NCBI RefSeq assembly: GCF_020509005.1
Contig: NC_063024.1
Coordinates: 1,860,001-1,924,000, forward strand
Reading direction: 5' to 3'
DNA: 64,000 nt
From: Fulvia fulva
Lineage: Eukaryota > Ascomycota > Dothideomycetes > Mycosphaerellales > Mycosphaerellaceae
How positions within the stretch are numbered: position 1 is the first letter of the stretch; every line of letters starts with the position of its first letter. A program made the position numbers and the translations under genes. Below, one piece after another: positions 24,970 to 34,441 of this stretch. The notes under the pieces were generated by a model that was not told the DNA's origin, did no database searches, and was given only the letters and a program-made list of their open reading frames with translations.

Positions 24970-26229
24970 ATGATAGCGATCGCAGGAAACGACCAGGAGC
25001 AGGAGAGTAACGAGTGGAAGGAGGTCTGCAGGAAGGCAGAAACAATGGCAATGGCAGGAGATGGCGAGCACCTAGAAAGAGCACTTAAGGGGATGATTTT
25101 GGAGCTCCTTGGAGGGCTAAAGGCACTAAGGAGCCAAACAGGACAGATCATTAACAGGCCAGTAGCAGCAGCAGCAAAGAAGAGGACACAGGAAGGCCAG
25201 AAACTAAGCCAACCAACCTGGGCAGCAGTTGCATCCCAAAACCCTCCCCCCCAGAAAACAGCTATCAAGGTCTACATTTCCGACCAGCAAGAGCAGAAAG
25301 AGATTGAGGGCCTGTCAGGCAAGGAGATCATACAGAAGATTGGGATACAAGGCATCATTGGAGCCAGGAAAGAGAAGGGAGGTGTCCTTAAGCTGTTCAC
25401 AGCACAGGAGCAAGACAGGAAGAGGCTAGAGACACAGAAGGAGTGGACAGTCCAACTAGGCAAGACGGCTAAGGTCTCACACCAACAAAATATGGTTATT
25501 GCCCATGGGATGACCACAAAGTTTGACATTGAAGGAGACCTTAAGAGGCTGCAGGACCAGAACCAGGCTGTATGCCCAGGGCTACAGATCACAAAAGCAG
25601 CATAGGTCAACAGAAAGACAAAGGACACAAAGAGAGAGTCTTCTCTAGTGCTCTGGATAGGCACTGTAGAACAGGCAAACACCGTGCTTGACAAGGGCAT
25701 CTTCTGGGAATGCGAAAGAATGGACACAGAAATCCATAGAAGCACCCACAGACTACTGCAATGCTTCAAGTGCCAACAGTATGGTCATATCTCTACTAGA
25801 TGCCCAAGCCAAAAGGACACCTGTTCCCACTGTGCTGGTAGCCACAAAGTACAGAATTGCACAGCCCCAAAGAGTGAAGCCAGATGTGCATGCTGTGGAA
25901 AGAAACACCCTTCCTGGTCCCAAGACTGCACAGCTAGGATTGAGGCAAAGAGGAGGGCAAGAGAAGCCAGGATCAACACCCCTATCAGATTCCAGACAGG
26001 GACAATCACCCAAGAACCCCTAAGGACTGTCTACAACCCTCTGAAAAGAGGCAGAACAGAAGAGACCACACAGGCCCAAGGCCACCCTGCTATAGGTAGA
26101 CCAAAATCAATTGTGGTTGCAGGAAGAGACCCGTCACAAAGCAGGCTCAACCTTACCACAATCCCAAATAGCAGCTAGCAGCAGGAAGCACGAGAAGACC
26201 AGCAGGAGACCAGCATAGATGAGTCATGA
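24970..26229 (+). pseudogene. LINE copy 1 ORF1 (gag-like, CCHC zinc knuckles)
   Basis: ATG at 24970 to TGA at 26227-26229, about 420 codons. It has a Gln/Lys/Glu-rich N-terminal half, a central region, and near residues 260-320 a cysteine/histidine cluster of three knuckles: CFKCQQYGHISTRC, CSHCAGSHKVQNC and CACCGKKHPSWSQDC. These resemble the ORF1 knuckles of I/Tad-type LINEs, which bind the element RNA. A premature TAG at 25603-25605 separates the two halves. A TAG at 26176-26178, 17 codons before the TGA, may be either the original end or a mutated CAG. A TTG lies in frame nine bases upstream of the ATG, but the ATG is shared with copy 2 and is preferred. Confidence 0.88.
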
Positions 26230-29200
26230 TTGAGATACCTAATCTTACCACTATCCAGTACAACGTCAACAAAAGCCAGCACAAGGTCTAGAGAAGCTTT
26301 CTCCAAGCAATGGACCTAAAGAAACACCTAGTCATTGCAGTCCAGGAACCTTGGATCAACAGCAAATCTAACAGACCATCTACTGCTAACGACCCAAGGT
26401 ATCACACACTCCTAGCCAAACAAGGCACCCCTAGAACATGCATGTACATCAGCAAAGAGATGGCAACAGACAGCTGGGAACAAATCCAACAGGAAGGGGG
26501 AGACATCACCTCAGTCAGACTCAACACTAACCAAGGCAGCATCCACATCCACAGTGTATACAACCCACCCCCTAGCTCCAGAAGCAGCACCCAGCTGGGC
26601 ACACTACAACAGCTGCCAGACATCCTGCAGAGTGACTCCTAACACATCGTGCTGGGAGACTTCAACTTGCACCATCCTACATAGGGATCAGACTTTGCAC
26701 CTCCCCATCACTTCCTAGCTAACAGACTCCTCTCCACTACCCAAAGCAACAACATGCACCTAGTTACCCCAAAGGGCCTAACTACCTGGTCACAGAGAGC
26801 AAGCTCAAGCACCATTGACCTGTGCTTTGCATCACATGACCTGCAGCAGAAGGTCACCAGATGCTGGGTTAACCAGGACTTGGAGTCCTCATCAGATCAC
26901 CTCCCAATTCAGGTGGAGTTTGAAACACAGACACAGCAGGAAGGAGACCTAGAACCTCAGCTGGCCTGGAAGGCAGCCAACTGGGAACAGATCAGACAAG
27001 ACCTGGAACAGAAGCTAGCTGGACTAGAGACCAGGAGACTGGAAACAGCCTTAGACATAGACCAAGCAGTGGCAGAACTGGTTAGAACAATGCAGGAAAC
27101 TGCGGCAGCCCACACCAGAGAAAAGAAACAGTCACTGTACCAGAAGCCATTCTGGACAAAGGAATGCTCAGAGAAGGTCAAGGCAGCCAGGCAGGCCAGG
27201 AGAGCCCTTACCCAGAGTCACTCCCAGGAAGCATGGGACAGATACAACCAGGCAACCAGAGACAAGAAGGCCCAGATCAAGAGGGACAAGATGCTGGAGT
27301 AGAGGTCAACAGTTGGATCCATTACCCAGAATCCTGAGAAGATGTGGAAACTAGCAAAGTGGGCAAGACAACCTACACAGGACAGAAACATGCTGCCCCA
27401 GTTTCCAAACATTGAAGACCAGGAAGGAGTAATCCAACACACTCTCCCAGGAAAGGCACAGGCATTAGGGAAACATTTCTTTGGCACACAGGTAGAAGCT
27501 GACCTGCAGGATCTGGAGGGCAGTGTGTATCCAACACCACTAGAGCAATCCTGCACAGTGGGAGAGGGAGAGATCAAGAGCATCATTAAGACACTCTCAG
27601 GAAACAAGGCCCCAGGACTAGATGGGATTCTAAACTTGTTCATCAAGACATGCAAGGACCAGATCTCCCCTGCACTGTCAAACATCTTTTCACAGTGCAT
27701 GGCCTAAGGACACTGCCCTAAACACTTCAAGGAGTCACTGACTGTGGTCTTGAGAAAACCACAGAAAGAGGACTACACAAAGCTAAAGGCATACAGACCT
27801 ATTGCCTTGCTCAACACACTAGGCAAACTCCTGGAAAAGATCATAGCAGAAAGGCTGACAAACCTAGCTGAAGAACATGGAATCCTTCCTGAAGAACAGA
27901 TGGGAGGCAGGAAACAAAGATCAACACTAACAGCTGTGGAACTTATCACAGAGCAGATCAAGACCCTATGGCACTTTGGGAACAACAAAGCAGCCACACT
28001 CCTCTCACTAGACATATCAGGAGCCTTTGACAATGTCTTACACTAGAGGCTGATCCATATCCTGAAACAGAAGGCTATCCCCAACTGGACAGTCTAGTTT
28101 ATCCAGTCCTTCCTCAGAGGCAGAACCACAAGACTAAGACTGGGCAGATACAAATCTGACAGCATGCCTACAGAGACAGGAATCCCACAGGGATCAACAA
28201 TGTCTCCAATCCTGTTTCTCCTCTTTATGGCAGACCTGCCAGCAAAGCTAAACTCCAGAAACACATCAGCCTCAGGGTTTGTAGATGACACAAACATCCT
28301 AGCCTGGTCAGACAGCACAGAAGAGAACTGCAGAATCTTGCAGAAGAAACACAAGGAATGTGAGGAATGGGCCAGGAAACATGGAGTCAGATTTGCCCCA
28401 GAGAAGTATCAACTCATCCACTTCAGTAGAGCCAGAAACAGACACAATATGCAAGCCCTAATCACTATTCAGGGACACACAACAGAACCCTCAAGTGAAT
28501 TAAGGGTGCTAGGAATATGGATGGATCCAAAGCTCAGCTGGGGACCACAGGTCAAGAAAGCACAGGCAAGAGCAGACAACAACAGGCAATCAATTGACAG
28601 GCTTACAGCCTCCACATGGGGAGCCACATTTGCGAAAGCAAAGGTTATGTACAAGGCCATTGTGAAGCCAGCCATGCTATATGGAGCCCAGATCTGGTCA
28701 GCCCAAGACAAGATCCTAAAGAGAATTGCAGATCCCATCAGCAGAGCCCAAGCCTCCTGTCTGAAAAAGGTGCTTAGAGCATACAAGTCAACTCCAACAA
28801 GGGTGGTCGAAATGGAGTCTGGCTCCCCACCAGCCAAGCTCTACCTTCAAGGGTTGAGATACCAGTATGCAGGAAAGACGTCTGCATACCCAGCCCAGCT
28901 AGTAATCCAGAAGGCAGTCAACAAAATCAGGAGCCAGTGCACAAGAAGGCACAGACAAGCAAGACCCAATCCAGCCCCACAGAAGCAGCAGGACCTGCAG
29001 AAGTTCAAAGAACTAACAGAACAGCTGCACCTAGCCCAGCAGGAACAGGACAGAAGGGCTCAAGGGAGAGGATCAGCAGCCAGCCAAGGGAAGAAGCAAC
29101 AGTCTCTAGCTGAAAGGATGGCAGGACTCCTCTGGAAGACTGAATGGACAAGAACCCCACAGAGGCCAGGAACCCCAAAGGCACTCCAACAGTTTGGTAG

Positions 29201-29612
29201 CCACAACTACCTACTGTACTCAGACCTGACCAGGTCAGAAGCAAGCATAGCAATACAAATCCGCTCTGAACACATCGGAGTCAGGGCATACCTGCATCAG
29301 AGAAAAGTCCCAGGTATCGAAGACAAGAGTTGCCCATGCGGCTACCTGTCCCAGAATGTCGAACATAGACTTCTGGTTTGCAAAGAATGGAGTACAGGGA
29401 GAGGTGAATGGAGGGCAAGGGCAAGGAACAGAAACTTCCAAGCCATGATCAGCAATAAGGGAGACCTCCAGAGAATTACAAGGTGGATCATCCACCAAGG
29501 ATTTTTGGAGCAGTTCTCTCTTACTAGGGAAACAGAGAGATGGATTGAGGAGAGAAAGAAGGAGGAGGAGAGCAGGAAGAGGGGGACAACTCTAGGGTTG
29601 CAGACAAGGTAG
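26226..29612 (+). pseudogene. LINE copy 1 ORF2 (endonuclease and reverse transcriptase)
   Basis: The start ATG (26226-26228) overlaps the ORF1 TGA in an ATGA. About 1,128 codons follow to TAG at 29610-29612. Domains in order: an APE-like endonuclease (TIQYNVNKSQ near residue 10, VQEPW near 38, VLGDFNL near 145, SSDHLPI near 222); an RT with NKAPGLDG (near 461), YRPIALLNTLGK, LSLDISGAFDN and the catalytic GFVDDTN near residue 686; and a C-terminal finger CPCGYLSQNVEHRLLVC. No RNase H domain is apparent. Premature stops lie at 26289 (TAG), 26640 (TAA), 26682 (TAG), 27300 (TAG), 27705 (TAA), 28044 (TAG) and 28095 (TAG), all explicable as CAG, CAA or TGG changed at CpA. Confidence 0.9.
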
Positions 29613-29813
29613 TCAGAGGCTAACCACCATGACACTAGTGCACCCTAATGGAAGGAAAACTGAGAACTCATGGCAAGGAAGCTATTAGAGAAGGAGAGGA
29701 GGGTTTTACCTAGGAATAGGTTTCCTACCTTATGTAGTAACATATATAGACATAAACCCGCATAGGCCGGAGGGCACCACAACGGGTAAATGAATCATCT
29801 ATCTATCTATCTA
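29613..29813 (+). other. LINE copy 1 3' UTR and ATCT tail
   Basis: About 200 bases after ORF2. The stretch GGGTTTTACC (29701-29710) followed by ATAGGTTTCC recurs in modified form near the ends of insertions A and B, and may be the RT recognition region. The element ends in about four ATCT repeats. Confidence 0.7.
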
Positions 29814-29825
29814 TATAAGACACTT
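29814..29825 (+). repeat. Target-site duplication of LINE copy 1, right
   Basis: Second copy of tataagacactt. The first TATA overlaps the tail of the LINE, so the exact boundary is uncertain by a few bases. Confidence 0.85.
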
Positions 29826-32345
29826 AATAAGCTTATAAAGAACTTACGTAGGCGCTATAGTAAGCGTAACGTAAAGGCTCGCGTACGCGACGATATAGCC
29901 GCCTTAAAGTAAGTAGATAGACGTAACGACTTCTTTACCGAGTTTAACGTCTTATTTAGAAAGAGTACGAACATTATATAGCTTCACCGCGATTAAGAGG
30001 ACTATATCGATATACTTAAGCGTAAGCTAAATTACCGATACCTCTAGAAGTTTATCTCTAAGGACCTATAGACGATTAAAGCTATAGAAGATTACTTATA
30101 TCGAGCTAAGGAGGATTTCCGCCTAGTCGATATACTATACCCGAGAAAGTAGCCTACTAAGAAGGATAGTAAGAAGGACGAGAAGACCGACCTACCTACC
30201 GCCGGTTCTAGTAATAATAACGGAGGTAGTAGCGGTAGCGGAGGACGCTCTCGACGTACCCGTAAGGCGTAGGCGGATCGTAGCGACGTTAGTATATAGG
30301 CCGCTAATATCGGTCCTCTCAATAAAGCTAAGAACACTCGATATATAAACGAAGGCCGCTATAAGAAGTGTCGTAAGACCGGACACCGCCTTACTAATCG
30401 AGTATATAAGCTCTTCAACTACGAGATACTACCCCGTCTACCTACTCTATAATAGCGGGGAAATAGTTAGGCTAGTACTTAAGCGTAGTAAGTATTAGGC
30501 CTCTTAGAAGTCTAAAAGAACTAGAGCTACTACCGCTACTAGGTAAAGGGCTAAGGATATCTTTACGTTCTATAAGAACGATTCGAAAGGAATAAGAATA
30601 GTAATCTAAGGTAGCAATATACTTAGTAATACCTAGTATTAACAAGTCGAGGGCCCCTTTAGACCCTAAAGTTTACGCGTCGAATCTCGTTAACCTTTAA
30701 CAGTTAATTACGTAGTAGGGGTATATAGGGGTACTACTAAGATATATATAGCTAGGAGGCGACCTTAGTAGGAAGGAGGGTTTTATAAAGAATCTCTCTA
30801 TAAGGCGAAAATACGGGAATCTAAGAATTTTAGATTTATTATCTTTTAGGATTACTATATATATTTTACGGCCCGCGGACCGGTAAGTATATATACCTAC
30901 GCGTAAGCTATCCTAAGGCTACTAGGCGCGCCCTTGCTTACTAGGGTGGTTAGTCGTCTATACTAGTATAGCAAATAGTATTAAATCTTAGTCGTTCTTT
31001 AATATCGGTACTAGCTTTAAGTTTATAGACCGAATATATACGTATAATAACAATTTTAAGGTTTATTTATTACTAGAGCCTCTACTCCTTACGCTAGCGG
31101 ATAGCTCTACCTTAGGAGTAGAGATTACGGAATAGATAACAATAGAACTAGACCTAAATAGTTATAAGGAAGTCATAAGTACGTAGCTCGCCGACCTCGA
31201 ATATAATATAGTCCTCGGTAGGCCTTAGAGTATAGTATATTAGCTAGGTATCTATTACGAATCTAGGACGCTTACCCTCGACTCGGAGCGCTATAAGGAG
31301 CTATACCTATAGGACGGTAAGCTAGTATAGGTATAATCAGTTTATAATAAAGGAAAGTAGCCTATATAGACGTATTGAACCTTCCGTCCGGTAGTAACTA
31401 TAGAGGATAAACCGGAGCCCCGTCTCTATACTAGACTACCCTTACTAGTAGACGGAAGAGACACTATTAAGAAGCTATATAGGCGCTCCTTAGGAAAGGA
31501 CCGGAGAACGCCGGTAGAAGTAACTATAACTATAATACCGGATAATTAGTTACCTAATATCCTAGAAGTAGGAGTAGGAGCTTTTATAATATATATAAGA
31601 CGAAAGGGTGCTTAAGTCTACCTTATATATATCCGAGAAAAGGATAAACTACTAGGATCGAAGTAAAGCACCGACCCTCTATACTTATAGGCGATGTTAA
31701 CCGCTTAGCTAAGCTCATACTCTATACGGCGTATAATAGGTAATTATAGTATAGTAGTAGATAATAAGACTACGTAAAGACTAGACGCTCGAGCCGTAGC
31801 CTTTATACTAGTAGTAGAAAGATCACGGCCCTCGTTACGGGCGTATAAAATATACGCGTAAGTAGATATTGACCGGTTCTACAAATCGCTTAATAAGGAC
31901 AATATTATAGACCCGGTAGATTACCTACTACCCGAGTACCGTAAGTACGCCCGAACCTTCTCGGCTTAGGCGGTATATAAGCTACTACTATACCGACTAG
32001 GTATCGATTATAAGATTAACCTTAAGGAAGGAAGTAAGCTACCTTTTAAGTATCTATTCCGTATGTCGCCTTAGGAGGACGAAGTGATTAAGCGTTAGAC
32101 GGATAGCTACCTAGCCGACTAGAAGATTCGAAGGTACGTAAGACGAGCGGATATAGCTTTGCCCGTACTTATAGTACGTAAGCCTAGTAGTAGACTACGG
32201 GTATACGTAGACTATCGCGGCCTAAACGCTATCACGTGAAAGTCTAGATACCCTATCCCCTTAATATAAGACACGCTTAATAGGATAGCGGGTAAGAAGT
32301 AGTTTACTAAGCTCTATAACGGTTTAGATCTAGAGGATAACTAGG
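29826..32345 (+). pseudogene. Gypsy-E gag end, protease and partial RT, RIP-degraded
   Basis: The gag core resumes (NKLIKNLRRRY, DFFTEFNVLFRKSTNII, AIEDYLYRAKEDFRLVD). A Gly/Ser-rich linker and a damaged CCHC knuckle follow (YKKCRKTGHRLTNRVYK, near 30363-30410; the final Cys reads Tyr). A protease-like region with YNIVLGRP-type sequence lies near 31205, and an RT with VYVDYRGLNAIT starts near 32205. The reading breaks near 32345 inside the RT and jumps to the extreme C-terminus, so the catalytic RT box, RNase H and integrase are missing. Confidence 0.78.
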
Positions 32346-32453
32346 CTTTTATAAGGGTATAGAGTTTAACGAGCAAGTGGCCGTATAAGACGGTAGGCGT
32401 ACGAGGAATATAGACGCTTAGAGGACTAAGACGACTTTTAAGAGGGGGGGTAC
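32346..32453 (+). pseudogene. Gypsy-E 3' coding end and polypurine tract after internal deletion
   Basis: Reads SKWPYKTVG-like, matching the segment just upstream of the LTR at 21147 (GKWPYKI). It is followed by RRLLRGG and a polypurine tract (aagaggggggg) with the triplet TAC. This is the last part of a chromovirus pol, joined directly to an N-terminal RT fragment by an internal deletion. Confidence 0.65.
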
Positions 32454-32640
32454 TATTACGGGCTACCCGCGACCCTTTACTACCGAAGCGTCGGCCCGGC
32501 TATTCCGCGGACCTTCCGTATCGGGTTAGCGCGGCTTAGTATAACTATATAACTTCGCCGCGCCTCGCGCTCCTCTTTCGTAGCTTCGTAGAACAACAAC
32601 TATCTCTCTCGGACCCTATAGTACACGCGCCCTTATATAG
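32454..32640 (+). repeat. Gypsy-E 3' LTR (TATTACGGG family)
   Basis: Starts TATTACGGG after the polypurine tract and carries CGCGGACCTTCCGTAT and CGCGCCTCGCGCTCCTCTTT. It ends near CGCGCCCTTATA. Gypsy-C integrase DNA follows. Confidence 0.82.
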
Positions 32641-32833
32641 GATTATATCTATAGCTACGACTACGAACACTAGTATATTTATTAACTAGGGCCTCGAGAC
32701 CGACATCCGGAATCTATAAAACTAAGACAACGCCTAAGAAGCTCTATAGTAACTCCGCGATAAATAGAAGGTAAATTTACTCCCTAGTAGTAAGCTTAAC
32801 GACCGCGACGCTATTATTATTAACAATATAATC
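32641..32833 (+). pseudogene. Gypsy-C integrase N-terminal fragment
   Basis: This translates as the segment just before an integrase zinc domain (VNLLPSSKLNDRDAIIIN) and stops at copia-2. The same frame resumes at 38451. The RT and RNase H of this element are not seen in the window. The last five bases (taatc, 32829-32833) are the left target duplication of copia-2. Confidence 0.7.
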
Positions 32834-33068
32834 TATTAAATAGGTACGGGTAGATAGTAGCGGAGTGGAGTAAGAGATTAATCTTCAACTAACTAATAGC
32901 ACGAGTATGTAGCAATATATCAGGAACCAATATGTTGATTGTGTTGGATGTCTATCTAAGCTAGAGGGGAGAGAAGGTATCTCCCTACAAGCTGAGTCAT
33001 CGTAGATGCCTCAGGCTGCCAGATCACTTCCTGATTGTTGACTCCCTTTGAGATGCTACATCTTAACA
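32834..33068 (-). repeat. Copia-2 3' LTR (lightly mutated)
   Basis: 235 bp. It matches 38216-38450 with about 21 differences by eye; some 18 are CpA/TpG to TpA, and 17 of those lie in the other LTR. This copy is thus close to the unmutated form. Confidence 0.9.
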
Positions 33069-33250
33069 CTCCTACTCATCTCGTATAGGAGGTTACAGTC
33101 TACTCACTTCCTGTCAATAGTACTTGGACCTTTTTATGACAGGTTCAGCTGGCTTACAAACCTCTAGAAGTGTGGACCAGTCTTTGGTTTTGTAAACCCG
33201 TCTACAACCATCTCAGAGGTTAGGGTGTACTCAACAGCAATAAGCCTCCT

Positions 33251-34441
33251 CTACCAAAGTTTCCTAACAGCGTTATAGGCAATGTCAATGTGCTTCGACT
33301 TGTCATGAACATGTGCATCTTTCACTAGGGTGAGGGCAGCTTGATTGTCACCTCTTAATTGGACTGGTCTCAAATTTGATACAGTCTCCTGGTTTCTAGT
33401 GATTCTTGGTTGATGGGAACAGTCTCCCACTAACTCTGGACAATCCATTTCTCTTAGCAGTGAAGCTAGGAATTGGGACTGCTTCGCACATACATTCATG
33501 GCCATGTATTCAGCCTCTATTGTGGATGTTGCTACAGACTTTTGCTTCTTGCTCATCCAAGAAACTGGTGCCCTATAGAGGAAGAAGACATACCCAAGGA
33601 TTGAGACTCTGTCTGCTTTGTCCATTGCATAATCAGAATCACAGTATCTAATAAGGTGTCCTTTTCTAGACTTTGAGAACTGAAGTCCTAGATCAGGGTA
33701 TGATCTTAGGTACCTAGTGATCTTCTTCAAAGCCTTCATGTGGTAGGTGGATAGGTTACTCACAAATGAGCTCATCCTTCCTAGGGCAAAAGCAATGTCT
33801 GGCCTTGTGATTGTTGCTGGCCACATCCAAGTACCATTAATACTCTGGTACTCTGCCTTGTCACACCTCTCATCCATGTGGCTTGAAGGTTTGAGGGCCT
33901 CATAGCTGTCTATAGGTGAGTATGTAGGTGCTGCCTTCTTATGGTTCATTCCCATCTTGGCTAGGCTGTCCCTAACAAAGTGTCCTTAGTCAAGTTTTAG
34001 GATTCCTCTCTTCCTATCCCTTGTGACTCTCATACCAAGGATCTTTCCAGGTTCACCTAGATCTTTGATCTTGAAAATCTTGCCAAGTTCTCTTTTGAAC
34101 CAGAGAACATCTGTCAACTTTAGTGCAGCAATTGGAATGTCATCCACATGTATAAGGATTATGATCTCCCTCTTCTTATGGATAAGTAGGCATAGGTCCA
34201 CTTCTGACTGTGTAAATCCAATCTCTCTAAGCTTTGACACACAGAGTTGATTCCAATCTCTAGCTGCTTGCTTAAGTCTATACAAGCTTTTAAGGATTTT
34301 GAACACTATGTTTGGTGGAAGCTCAACTCCTAGTAGTGGTAACATAAAGATGTCTTCATAGAGGGTGCTTTCTGTGAATACATTGTTCACATCCACTTGG
34401 TGAAGATAAAGATCCTTCTTACACACAATAGCCATAAACAC
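33251..34441 (-). pseudogene. Copia-2 RT and RNase H, best preserved part
   Basis: A minus-strand frame interrupted once, by TAA at 33988-33986 where CAA is expected (KLD then GHFVRDS). The RT has VDVNNVFTES, FKILKSLYRLKQAARDWNQL and an intact catalytic HVDDIPI. The RNase H follows with YCDSDYAMDKADR, TSTIEAEYMAM, RGDNQAALTLVKDA and the terminal KSKHIDIAYNAVR. These are classic Ty1/copia landmarks in the right order. The stop at 33251 (TAG after KLW) may also be a mutated CAG. Only a few further substitutions are visible, so this is one of the three lightly mutated islands of the window. Confidence 0.92.

Larger units (their letters stand above)
24963..29813 (+). mobile_element. LINE copy 1 (Tad/I-like), lightly mutated
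   Basis: A 4,851-bp non-LTR retrotransposon in the gypsy-E gag. It is flanked by a 12-bp target duplication (tataagacactt, 24951-24962 and 29814-29825) and ends in ATCT repeats rather than poly(A). It has two ORFs: a gag-like ORF1 and an ORF2 with endonuclease and RT. CpA is abundant, in sharp contrast to the surroundings, yet ORF1 has one and ORF2 seven premature TAG/TAA codons. It matches LINE copy 2 (39991-44875) on the opposite strand without indels across both ORFs. It starts about 40 bases shorter at the 5' end than copy 2. Confidence 0.93.

Noticed and set aside
24963..29612. In-frame TAG/TAA in the LINE as reassigned sense codons or programmed readthrough
   Set aside because: CAG and CAA are used freely as Gln in the same frames. 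The stops fall where CAG, CAA or TGG is expected in a CpA context, and the surrounding DNA shows the same change on a large scale. RIP explains them.
29790..29820. ATCT repeats at LINE ends as a CRISPR, microsatellite locus or telomere-like array
   Set aside because: They are short, occur only at LINE 3' ends next to target duplications, and are best read as LINE tails.
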